Below are positions 54,366-64,000 of a stretch of 64,000 bases of DNA, piece after piece; position 1 is the first letter of the stretch, and every line of letters begins with the position of its first letter. Source of the DNA: Scolanthus callimorphus (lineage: Eukaryota > Cnidaria > Anthozoa > Actiniaria > Edwardsiidae); the NCBI GenBank assembly GCA_033964015.1, contig CM066913.1:6175169-6239168 (forward strand). Direction: 5' to 3'. Under the pieces are notes generated by a model. That model was not told the DNA's origin and ran no database searches. It saw only the letters and a list, made by a program, of their open reading frames with translations. Made by a program: the position numbers and the translations under genes.

Positions 54366-56940
54366 CGCGTTCGCACACGTCGAATCTGTAGAATAATCCG
54401 CGCAGAAAGCGACGAAGTCGAAAGCTTCTTGGTCTGTCCTTTGTCAGCATAGTCATCCGACGACTTTCAAAGGTATTTCTTAGAAGCGTAACCCATAATT
54501 CATCTGAAAGCTGTGGCCTTTCTTCGAATCGTGACGGGACAGCTAGGGAATGGTTGTGAGATTTCACCTTGGCTTTGACTGGTGTTGGGATAGTATATAA
54601 CATTTACAGTAAAAGCCGTATTTTTATCACCACCGTTTTGATCCTTTAAAACTTTCCTTTCAGAAACATATCTGACAATAATATGGAAATCGTGAATAGC
54701 ATTTCTTTGAATCTTACATATAAAAAATAAGGGTCATGTCTGGTAATAACTTCAACTGAGGAGGGGGGGGAGGAGCACATTTGTTTTCACTTTTCTTTTG
54801 ATTTTGATTCGTTCTAGCTTTTAATTAATTATTTTTTTTTTGATTTTGATTCGTTCTAACTTTTAATTAATTTTAATTTAATTAAAATTTAAAAAATCTC
54901 ATCTAGACCTGTACCAAATGAAATCGTTTTACTTCATATACATTAAATATCTATGTTTAGGTCAAAATAAATAGATCCTTTTGTTTTATTCTTCCTTGTT
55001 CTATAACAAAAAAATAAAATTTTCAATATAAAACAAATAGTGGAGCAATACAACCATAAAACATCCCATATGAAATTTAATTGCCCCCGCGAGGAGGCAT
55101 TATAGAATCCCCCGCGTAAAGAGAAAATATAAGGGTATATGGTACATATGGCAGAAAAAATCTCGATCCGTCGGAGCAGGGCCCGCAAAAGGTCTTGGGT
55201 AACGTTTATGATTGGATGATCAGATCACGTGACTCGCAAAGGGCCCGCAAAAGGTCTTGGGTAACGTTTATGATTGGATGACCAGATCACGTGACTCACA
55301 GCGTGGGTTTGAGACCTCTACTGTTGTCACTGGCGGACAATAAAAATTCTAAACATTCACAACAAACTGGTCGTGACATTTAATAAATCACCAAAAACTC
55401 TAAGGAGACGCTCAGCCGAAGCGAAGTCGGTCAGTGCAATCCATAGTTCAGAATTAGCAAATGTTGAGCTGCTGTGGCTGTGTAAACTTGAATGTTCACA
55501 AAGCTAAGAGCTCTAAACCTCATAATACTAGTAAAGCATTCAAAATGGTTGCTATTGTGCTTAACAATAGGTCCGCTACGAAAGAATGTGATAATTTACC
55601 GACAAGATTTCCTTTTTATAAGTTCACAAAACTTAGAAAGAGGACTTTAGAATTATTATTTTTTGCATCAGCACAAGGGAGAAGTAGGCGTTTTTGTCTT
55701 CTTCCGATGTGTGCGCTGTCTGCTGTGTAATGGTTGCCTCTAAAGTATACTAAGTAGGTTAAAATAGTACCTTTGTTGACCGGAAATCTGGCAAGGGCGG
55801 AACGCGTTTTTTAGTTCTGTTAAATTAAGTTCTATTATAAGCTCTTTAGCAGCTTTAGGTGATAGCTGGTATAAAAACGCAGATATAGGTTATTAGGGAG
55901 CAGCGATTGAAAAAGAGCAAAAGCAGAGAAGTCGCGAAGCAGAGACAGCCAACGGGAGAGTCTAAAGTCTAAAGTCGCGAAAGGGCAGAGTTTCAGCCTC
56001 TGGTCCCCAGGGTACCATTGTAAGTATTTCCAGAAAGATCAATTGGTTTAAGCTTTCAAGTATTCATATTCATAGACTTTTCAAACAAGATTTTTGTGCG
56101 CAAGTGTTTCTGAGTAAGAATGTGTATTAATAGTCGTTTTGGAATTGTGACACAATAGTTTTCAGAGGAATTTTCGGTATTTCGCTAGAGCTTCGTAAGA
56201 GTTTTGACGGCTTTTCGTATTGGTTAGAATTGTTTGTAGAGTTTCGCCTTATAGAATTTCATATGCATCTTAACGGTTTTGTAATACAACTGACAAACTC
56301 CAACAAGCTGATAACGGTGGGTTCGCGGGTTGTCTGCAACAGCTGTAAAAATGTTAATTGAATACTTTATTACATCTACAGTTTAAAAAGCACGGGGGCA
56401 GCTCTAGTGAGAACTATTACTAGTCATAATATAAATCAAGTAGAATTTAGGTTCTCTAGATACCCTTACTATTACATACTGTTACATAGCATTTTGATTA
56501 GAAGAACTGCCAAGTTGTCACTGAGTGAACAAATGATCTTGAAACTTAACAATCCCTAAAAGAAGCTGACTTATACAAAGGTTTAATTTATGCTACACAT
56601 AGTAGTCAGACAGTACAATATAAATGATAATGAATTCATTATTTTTACTTTGAGAATAAGCAAACCAGCTTGGCAAAAGATGACGCTAAATGAATAAGGT
56701 ATAGAAAGAAGTAGGGTATTAAGAAAAGTAGTCATGAACATTTCTAAGAGGTAACATTCAGGCTCTCTCTTTTGCCAGAATCTCAAGATTTCTACATTGT
56801 TTCCTGGATGAAACATTTTTTTGAAATTCTCCCATGTGAATTTAATTCTCACATGATAGTGCCCAGATTATTTTTGAGAAGCCAGTAGGTTGACATCTCA
56901 CATATTTCACTAATAATTTTGACTTTCTTCTTTGTAGCGC
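54366..56940. other. Non-coding interval with local duplications
   Basis: No gene is recognised. TTTTGATTTTGATTCGTTCT is duplicated near 54795 and 54838. A 61-63-bp unit beginning GGGCCCGCAAAAGGTCTTGG occurs at about 55178 and 55241. A possible non-coding first exon of the next gene ends at a donor near 56019 (CATT|GTAAGTAT), and an acceptor TTTGTAG lies at 56938, just before the ATG at 56957; this is inference. Confidence 0.4.
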
Positions 56941-56956
56941 AAATTGATGTGCCAAA

Positions 56957-58456
56957 ATGGGTAATGTTGATTCATCACAACTGGTTCCTATTCCTTCTGG
57001 ATTTGAGTACATGTGTCTGGTGCTCCATAAACCAGATGGTATCCGTGTGATTCATGGAAACGAACGAGACTTGGCCATCATCAAGGACATTATTGTTGAA
57101 ACTTGGCATGCTGGTCTAGACAACAAGGAGGCAAAAACTAAATGCCATGGCTATGTACAGTCCTTCAAACTTGGAGCATTTCCATTCTCAAAAGGAAGTA
57201 CCCCTACAGAAGCTGTGAATGCAAGAAAGCTTGTATCTAAGTTACTTTGGAAACTAAACAATGCTGGATGGAAGTTTGTGGTAGCTACAGATCTGTCAAG
57301 AAAGTTAGGACTTGGCACCTTTTATTTTGTGAAGGAGGAGACAGAATCTGTGTCTTACCAGTTTCCTTGTATTAACATGAGCAGTTCTGATAAACTTCAG
57401 TTTATAAATTTTTCCCAGAGGCTCTATCCTGAGTTGAAGTCCATTATAGAAGCTAACTGGTCACAGGGGATACAGGACATAGAAACAGAAGAACAAGATG
57501 ATTACCAAATCAAACTTTTTGGGGACCCTTGGAAAGGAATGGGACAAGAAACAGTACAAGCAAGATCACTTATCCAGAAGCTTATAGAAACCTGTGCAAA
57601 GAATCAGTTGTCATTTCACTGTGCAGCTAATATAAAAAATACTGCAGACAGTTTGTTCTTTTACTATGAGCCACGTCTAACAGAGGGTGTAACACCCACT
57701 TTGTTTTCTATCAGCCTGAACAGAGAAGACAGACTCAGGCTGATAAATGCACCAGGGGATATTATCCCTGTGGTAAGAAATGTTCTGCAAGTGGACTGGG
57801 GATGGATAGGTGGGATTCAACAAGAGGGTGAATACTGTGGTAGTTATGAGTTCAAACTAAGAGGTACTCCTTGGTGGTCTGTTGAAAAAATGTCAATCAT
57901 GGCAAGGTATCTGATCTCCCAAATCCTGGAAGCCCTTCAAGGTCATGGCTGGCATGTGATTGGCGGATTTGATATGTCTAGGAGAATGTCTAACAAAAGT
58001 GTTCTCATCTTCCAGCAGTCTGCACCAATGAAGACACCCATAATGTGCATTAACCCAAGTGGGAGTGATAAAATAAGATTCATAAATACCCCAGAGGCAG
58101 AGCTCAAGATTTGCCGTGAGATTATCCAGTCACGATGGCCTAAGAAAGTGAACAGGGAGAAAGTGAAGAAAACAGTAATTGGTGTGTCATGTGTGCAGTT
58201 CAAGCTAAATGGCTCACCCTGGCATGGAGAGGATGATGACAAGTACTATGCCCGAAGCATGCTGTGTTTCATACTTCAGGCTCTCAAACAGAGAAACTGG
58301 AAACTGGTGCTGTCAGCTGACGTCTCTGCCAAGTATGATGAGGATGAGGATGATGAAAAGTACCCTCTGGATGTTCACAGTTGGTGGTTCATGAAGATGG
58401 GAACCCTTGAGGAGCCGCAACCAGATGCAGTGCAGTATGGGTTTATTATGCATTGA
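56957..58456 (+). CDS. Uncharacterised four-repeat protein with N-myristoylation motif
   Basis: One open exon of 499 residues. I do not recognise the family. It starts MGNVDS, which fits the N-myristoylation consensus, and has no signal peptide or membrane segment. It consists of four repeats of about 115 residues (about 15-128, 134-245, 250-370, 372-490). Each has an N-terminal (S)DKLQFIN-like strand, a helix ending in a Trp-containing segment, the hallmark [FI]KL-x-G-x-PW (GAFPF in repeat 1), then AR..(5-8)..L, often GW, and a D[LMV]S-R/K segment. Repeat 2 has lost several of these. A splice acceptor at 56938 suggests an upstream non-coding exon. AATAAA lies at 58634-58639. A cytoplasmic, membrane-anchored scaffold or ligand-binding role would be a guess. 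Confidence 0.9.
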   Translation: MGNVDSSQLVPIPSGFEYMCLVLHKPDGIRVIHGNERDLAIIKDIIVETWHAGLDNKEAKTKCHGYVQSFKLGAFPFSKGSTPTEAVNARKLVSKLLWKLNNAGWKFVVATDLSRKLGLGTFYFVKEETESVSYQFPCINMSSSDKLQFINFSQRLYPELKSIIEANWSQGIQDIETEEQDDYQIKLFGDPWKGMGQETVQARSLIQKLIETCAKNQLSFHCAANIKNTADSLFFYYEPRLTEGVTPTLFSISLNREDRLRLINAPGDIIPVVRNVLQVDWGWIGGIQQEGEYCGSYEFKLRGTPWWSVEKMSIMARYLISQILEALQGHGWHVIGGFDMSRRMSNKSVLIFQQSAPMKTPIMCINPSGSDKIRFINTPEAELKICREIIQSRWPKKVNREKVKKTVIGVSCVQFKLNGSPWHGEDDDKYYARSMLCFILQALKQRNWKLVLSADVSAKYDEDEDDEKYPLDVHSWWFMKMGTLEEPQPDAVQYGFIMH

Positions 58457-58639
58457 AAGTTCAGAAGAAATATTTTATTGGTACGTTATCTGAAGTACAT
58501 TTATCAAAGCTGTCACCTCTCCTGCAGAAGCAGGAGTCTCAAGATGTTTACTTGTCTCAAGGGTAAAGTTCTGCTTAAAATATTCTCACACATTTTCTGT
58601 ATTTTATTTCTCATACCATTCTGCAGGGCTCGAAATAAA

Positions 58640-59580
58640 GAAAATAATCATGGTCATAATTGTATGCCTATACCAGCATTATAGGCAAAATTCATCAGAA
58701 GTGAAAAACATTAGCCATAAAATGAAATATTTTATTCCCCTGTCCTTGGATGTTTCTGATATATTTGTTGCTTTCTCACAAAATCTCCAGATTTCTGAGC
58801 TCTTTGGGTTGACAGAAGAAGAATAGAATAGACATTTTATTAAAATTGTTTTTCTGCCTATAGGTTGAATAAGGCAATAATTTTACTTAACTTAGGCTTT
58901 GGCATATTGTGTTGCCCAGTGGGGTGGGGGATTTATGTGCTTTAGTGCTTTTCTTTTGCCCTTGGGGGTGGGGGATTGGTCATTTTGAGGCATGAGAGAG
59001 GGGGAATTGTTCACTTTGGTAGGGGTTTAGAAATATAAAAATGACCCTAATATGTGGGGCATTATCATCGTTTTGTTTTGCTTTAAGGCTAATGCGCACC
59101 CATACTTCCCCGGGGTGGGCTTCCAGTGACAGGTGTAAATGCATTGACCTGTTGCTCATGGTGAGATTATATTATTTTTATGGCATCCTATGTATGAGAG
59201 TTTTATTAGGGCTTATGCTGAATAAAATTGTATGGAACTTCCCTTGCTTGTCCATTCCTTGGTTGTCCCAATTTTATTTTCCTACAAATTTTCAATTCAG
59301 TAATACAAACTCAAACAAAGTTTGGGTCACTTTTGCTCGGTAAGCAGAAACTTTCTGAACTCGGTGTGTGGCAAACACAAGTAAGCTACAAACAATACAA
59401 GTAAACTAGAAGGAAGAGAATGAAATTCGGAGGAGTACTTACGATTTCGGGGATGTTTTCGGCCAGTTTCGAGCGAAGGAAAACTCGTGTTCAGAGACCC
59501 GCCGTTTTGGGAGATGGGCGCTGGGCGCGCGCGGTTTCGTGCCACAGGAAACCCGTATATAGAAACGAATTCTAACATCG
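58640..59580. other. Non-coding interval
   Basis: AT-rich with a GGGGTGGGGGAT-type repeat pair (58921-58935 and 58965-58976). Short frames only; nothing supportable as a gene. Confidence 0.45.
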
Positions 59581-59581
59581 A

Positions 59582-59967
59582 GTGACTGCACCCCGGGGGA
59601 GGGGGGGGGGGGGGGACTCCCCTATTTTTGGGGCGGGGGTGCTCGTCGGGAACTTTCGATTTTACCTCTAAAAGGTACCAAACATGGCGTCGCTCAGTTG
59701 ATTTTGACCCCTAAAAGATACCAACAAAACGTATTTTCCCTCGTAATTTTCTCTCGTATTACGAGGGAAAATACGTCTGAAATTCAGGCTACCAAGTGTG
59801 ATTTGCTAGAACAGACCCCGAACAGGGTACCTATCTGGAAAAAATTGCAAGTTTTCGAATTTTACCCCCTAAAAAGTACCAGAGGTCTGATTTTAAACCC
59901 TAAAAGGTACGACGAGCACCCCCGCCCAAAAAATAGGGCAAGTCTCCCCCGGGGGACTGCACGTCAC
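59582..59967. mobile_element. MITE with CCCCGGGGGAG tips and AAAAGGTACC repeats
   Basis: GTGACTGCACCCCGGGGGAG at the left and GTGACGTGCAGTCCCCCGGG (complement of the right end) are related tips. Both arms continue with CCTATTTTTTGGGCGGGGGT and GCTCGTCG. The interior repeats CCCTAAAAGGTACC several times. The left tip has a long G run of uncertain length. Confidence 0.7.
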
Positions 59968-59969
59968 TA

Positions 59970-62900
59970 GAAGATAAACTTCACATCTCCATACGCCCAT
60001 ATATCTTCTATTTATCCATTATTTTGAAACCATTTCTAAATGTAATCTTTGGACTTCAATACCGTTTGGCATGCGAGCACAATTCTGGGGAACGCGAAGT
60101 GCAAGAAAACCGCGGAAACTGACTGCTCACTATCATTTCCCGCCAACTTCTTTATACCAGTATTCCAGTAATACCGCATTATTTCTGCCAAAAATGAAAA
60201 CTGTTTACGACTCTCTTTATGCAGCGGGTATTATTAGACTTATTATGGCATACCTGTGGTCGGGCGAGCGCGCGCATATCAACCCCAGTTCTATATCAGG
60301 AGATAAAGACTTTCGCAGAAAGGTTTGGTTGACTCAAGGAAGCAGCTGGGTACACAAGCCTTTTTAGTTATCTTTCTTTCGGTTTAGTACTCCAAAAGCC
60401 AAAAGTGGCGCCGTTCAGCCACGTAAACATGACGTCATATTACCGCTCTTATTGAGGTGGTTCAGCAGCACTTCCTTTGCGGAAGGTTAAGGCGCCGTAG
60501 CTGACGTCAGCGATGATTTCTGTTTATATGGGTAATATTTCATTATTTATACTAATATTTAGACACAAAGCTCACAAAATCCACGTTTGTTGCTGCAATA
60601 CGATGTAGCAGCCACTCAGATAGACTGCTTGCAGTCTCTTGTTTGACGAAAAAGTAGTGTAAAGGCGCGAGGTGAATAAAAGCGCGAGTAGCAAAGAATA
60701 CATTTCTCTTTCGTACGATCGTTATATAAGAAGGGATCATTACAAGCAGTCTAGATACCGCCCCTGGTTTTGATCGGCATACGAGAGTAGCGACAACCAT
60801 TTGATTCATTTACGTTAAACTTCTAGAAATTCTTCTGTCAGCGTGTCCATTTGGGGGAGGGAGCGTGATAAAACTTTCTTATCAAAAAGTAGAGCAGGCG
60901 TTCGCCGCGCGGAAGTGATCTTGTAGTAAATCTTGTTTCTCGTGTTAACTAGCTGTAAAATAATTCAACAACTTGCGGGAAATTTCTTCATCTTATAGGC
61001 CAAATTCATTTTGGCTGTCGAGCGGACATGCCTGCCTGGCTTTAGAATACTGAGATTTATATTTATCGAAAGTCGCGGATGCCGGGCGGATGTGAAGTTG
61101 TTACTTTTTGCGCGCGCTATCGACAGGACCGACAGGGCTTGGTCAGTCGTAACGATTCGTAAATTGCGCGAAGACACGACGGATTTCGGCATTGCCACTT
61201 TATAACGTTCTACCGGCGCGCCCTTCATTACGTGACATCTCATGATCGCTTAACTTTCTGTTTGTTTCGTTGCCGAATTCAGAGCTTTTAGCGCGGAAGT
61301 GGACGTTTACCACAAAGATAATAAATTTTACATGTAGTGCATCATGGCAAAGCAGATGAAAAACGATACTTCTAATTTATAGGCAATCGCTGTGATGATT
61401 AGTCGCTGTGGGTGCAAATGATGCCAGAACGGTGCGGTAAAACCGCAAACTCTTTCCCGCACGCAATGTAGTTTCCTAATAAAATTTCATGGTAGCTCTA
61501 GCCTCCCGGAATAACGCACAACACTATATAAACTGAGTTAAATTTAAACCTGCTCTAGGGCATTTCTTTTTCTATTAACGGGCGATGATGAATGGTAAAT
61601 CTGAGATGCGATTGAAATAATTTGGTTCTAACGACAGGCACGGCGCGCTTTGAAATCCGATTACGTGGCCTATAAATCTTTCGAGGTCAACCCTACGCAA
61701 CTTTAGCCACTTCACGATTCTTCAGAGGGACTTTTTTCCCAGTCGCTTGGGATAAATCGCACGATTACTCAACAGGGAGTAAATTTCCTTAGAGAGATAA
61801 AATGTCTGAGGACGAGGTTTAGTTTCCCTGTTTTTGGGAAAATATTTAGGTATGCGGAAGGTTATCTCACTTCATCACATCCTTCATGAAGATACTCACA
61901 CGAGTCACTGTGATATCATGTAGACGTGATAGAATTTTTTTGTCGTGAACTTTTTACCTCTATCACACGCAAAAGAAACTATAATGTTGACCATTACGTT
62001 GTTTTTCAAATTTCCGTCTGTTTTTTTTTCTGAAACTTCCAAGGACTTGCTGGTCAGCGGATTTCACCATAACAGCCTAAAATCCAGATTTTCAACAAAT
62101 TCAAGATGGCTAACGGAGTAGGAGTTTTTGTCTGACTAACTTGTTGATACCCTGTGACGGGCTTTCTAATCATTTGGTTACGACGTGCAGTGACCTTTTG
62201 ACTTCAGGAAAGCTCCTTCAGCGAATCAGACTTTGAAGGGAATCGTAATAATTGTCACCGCTCTCTAGCAAACGCATGTTCAGCCAAGCATAGTTCGAGT
62301 TCGACGAGGAGCATTCGAAAGCGCTCAAATCAAAACAGGGTGAGCAAACCTACATCAAATTTGCTGGTATCCAACTTCAAACATAACTAACCTATTTGCA
62401 TTAATATTTCAGATTCACAAGAAGGGTAAAAAATATAATTTTAGCGCATACTAACTGGACATATTACTTGACTTCCAAGGTAAGTGCATAAAATTCGAAT
62501 GGATTCCTTTTCGAATGACAGTTGAGGTGGTTTTATCAATTTGTAGTTCATTCCTTAAAGAAATATTGACATTGCTTCTGGCAAGCCTCTTGGATGCTCT
62601 TTCTAGATATGATAATATGGATTTTGTGGTCACGATTTAGGTACTTGTGCCAAGTTTTCAGTTCTAGAAAAGCTAGTCAGAAATTGTAAATGCTAACATG
62701 ATCATTTTGGGTCGAGGAACTGAAGTTTTACCCTAGTTATTAAACGAGTCACTAATGTGTTATTTATCTGTGCCATCTCAGGAGACAAGAAACTTGAATA
62801 CATAAGCTGCTTTCAAATTGTAATTCACATGATTCGGTTAAATAATCAACCGTTTCAATGCTGAAATGTACGCGCAAAATATTATTCAAAGTGAAATGTA

Positions 62901-63410
62901 AGTTACTTACAGTATTTAATCGCGTAGCGTTACAAATCGCGCGTTTTTAATTTGAAATATTATCTATGTGGGTAATTTACTAGAATAATAGTTATCTTTT
63001 TCATAGAAAAAAAGCTATGTCGCAAAACTGTGCTTGCACATGTAAGTTATTTTTATTTACTTGTCTGGACTCAATAAAAGAATCCCATTCAATGACAATA
63101 AAAGTATGAAGCTATTGTAATGTAAGCCAGAGGAAATTTCTGTTTGTTGATGATATGATGCAGAGTGAAAAGAAGAAAACACATCTGCCCTTCAGAGGCA
63201 CTTTGTTCTCTAGGGTTGTCATTGTTTGTCCTCTGTATTTACATCACCGCCATCACAATGAAAAATTCTCAAAAAAAAAACATTGTCAAAAATTTCCCTC
63301 AGGGAAAAAACCCTGGATACTTATCCTTTCTTCACCTTTCCTGTTGAGAAGAATAATTATATTCTTTAATGAAGAAGTAATTGCACTTTGAAAAGACAAG
63401 GAATTTAACA
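59970..63410. other. Long interval without a supported gene
   Basis: About 3.4 kb. Part of it (60900-61700) is less AT-rich and could be promoter or 5' UTR sequence of a gene to the right. No open frame shows a domain, and I found no RNA gene. Confidence 0.4.
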
Positions 63411-63467
63411 ATGGAAGTTCCACTACATAAACAAGACCATTGGAAGGTCTGCCAGCTTTACTTTAAG
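63411..63467 (+). CDS. Possible first coding exon of a gene running off the window
   Basis: ATG in the context ACAATGG opens 19 codons (MEVPLHKQDHWKVCQLYFK) ending at a strong donor, AAG|GTAAGC, in phase 0. No stop or second exon is visible before 64000. It is too short to identify. Confidence 0.3.
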
Positions 63468-63750
63468 GTAAGCAGATAAGTACAACTAAGAATCTTATTT
63501 TGTTTTTACCTTAAGTGTTTTAGGAAAAGCTTAATTGGATCTCATTTCTAATGCTTTTCCTTTTATTTTTACCATATCCATTACTGAAGTAAGATCCATT
63601 AACTCCCCTGTGGTTGATTGGAAACATTTTTCCTCTGCTGATATAATTTGCAGTAAACAAATTTAAACATTCCAACTTGCATTATTCTAAGTTAGGTTTT
63701 GTTGTAGGATAATATAAAATATATTAAAAGGAATATTGATATTACATTGC

Positions 63751-63768
63751 TCTCTCTCTCTCTCTCAG
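63751..63768. repeat. CT microsatellite
   Basis: An uninterrupted (CT)n run of about 18 bases in AT-rich sequence; no other feature from 63468 to 64000. Confidence 0.8.
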
Positions 63769-64000
63769 CAAATTTCTGTATTTTTCTTGGTAATTTAGCT
63801 TCATGTAACCTCTAGGGATGCATTTCTTTCTTTCTTGAACTTTCCCTGGATGTTATCAGACATACAGATCAGCTTGCCATTCCATTAAGGGGTGATTAAT
63901 ATAATCCACATTTCAAATAGCACATTATTTTTATTACAATTTATGTTTTAAACACCTGGTCATTAGTACTGTACTGTTTGGTCCAATCAGAGGTAGAAAG

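Noticed and set aside
54319..54603. 94-codon minus-strand frame rich in Arg
   Set aside because: No recognisable domain, no splice or start support, and part of it lies in the duplicated non-coding segment.
55461..55730. 89-codon plus-strand frame with a Cys-rich start
   Set aside because: No leader, domain or conserved context; composition fits chance.
60071..60367. 98-codon plus-strand frame
   Set aside because: No domain, no splice signals or conserved start; a single open frame of this length is expected by chance.

Overview
The window is nuclear DNA of an animal, most likely an anthozoan cnidarian and probably a stony coral. The reasons are intron-rich genes for metazoan proteins (novel-type protein kinase C, leukotriene A4 hydrolase, AU-binding methylglutaconyl-CoA hydratase), secreted PAN/EGF/fibrinogen-like proteins of the kind common in corals, AT-rich introns, and many short hairpin transposons. 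No bacterial signatures (operons, Shine-Dalgarno sites, CRISPR) are present. I rebuilt gene models by hand from splice sites, phases and protein similarity.

Layout. 2.0-3.1 kb (-): an intronless HAD-like gene with one frameshift. 4.49-13.07 kb (+): a 16-exon PKC delta/theta-type kinase. 16.2 kb (-): tRNA-Ile(AAT). 16.5-22.1 kb (+): a small secreted Cys-rich/PAN protein whose first intron holds a 5'-truncated non-LTR retrotransposon with an 11-bp target duplication. 22.9-25.3 kb (-): AUH. 25.45-34.63 kb (+): LTA4H, head-to-head with AUH and 130 bp away. 35.0-37.3 kb (+): a secreted protein with two 2-oxoglutarate dioxygenase-like domains, only the second with visible iron ligands. 38.4-43.3 and 44.8-50.8 kb (both -): tandem paralogues with signal peptide, PAN, EGF and fibrinogen-like parts; the proximal copy is broken by a 221-bp MITE with a 9-bp target duplication. 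51.6-53.2 kb: a foldback-like element with arms of tandem repeats. 56.96-58.46 kb (+): an unrecognised 499-residue protein of four ~115-residue repeats with an N-myristoylation motif. 58.5-64 kb: mostly non-coding, with a possible first exon at 63.41 kb.

Two themes run through the window. First, three otherwise complete genes carry isolated one-base losses, five in total, mostly in short homopolymers (three in PKC, one in LTA4H, one in the dioxygenase). Restoring one base at each gives family-length proteins, so sequencing or consensus error is the simplest explanation. Second, many non-autonomous inverted-repeat elements are present. Three of them, with unrelated bodies, share a TTCACA word near the tip and are flanked by perfect 3-bp direct repeats.

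The genes do not form one pathway. AUH (leucine catabolism, mitochondrial) and LTA4H (aminopeptidase/epoxide hydrolase) probably share a promoter. The PAN-containing genes and the dioxygenase are predicted to enter the secretory route.
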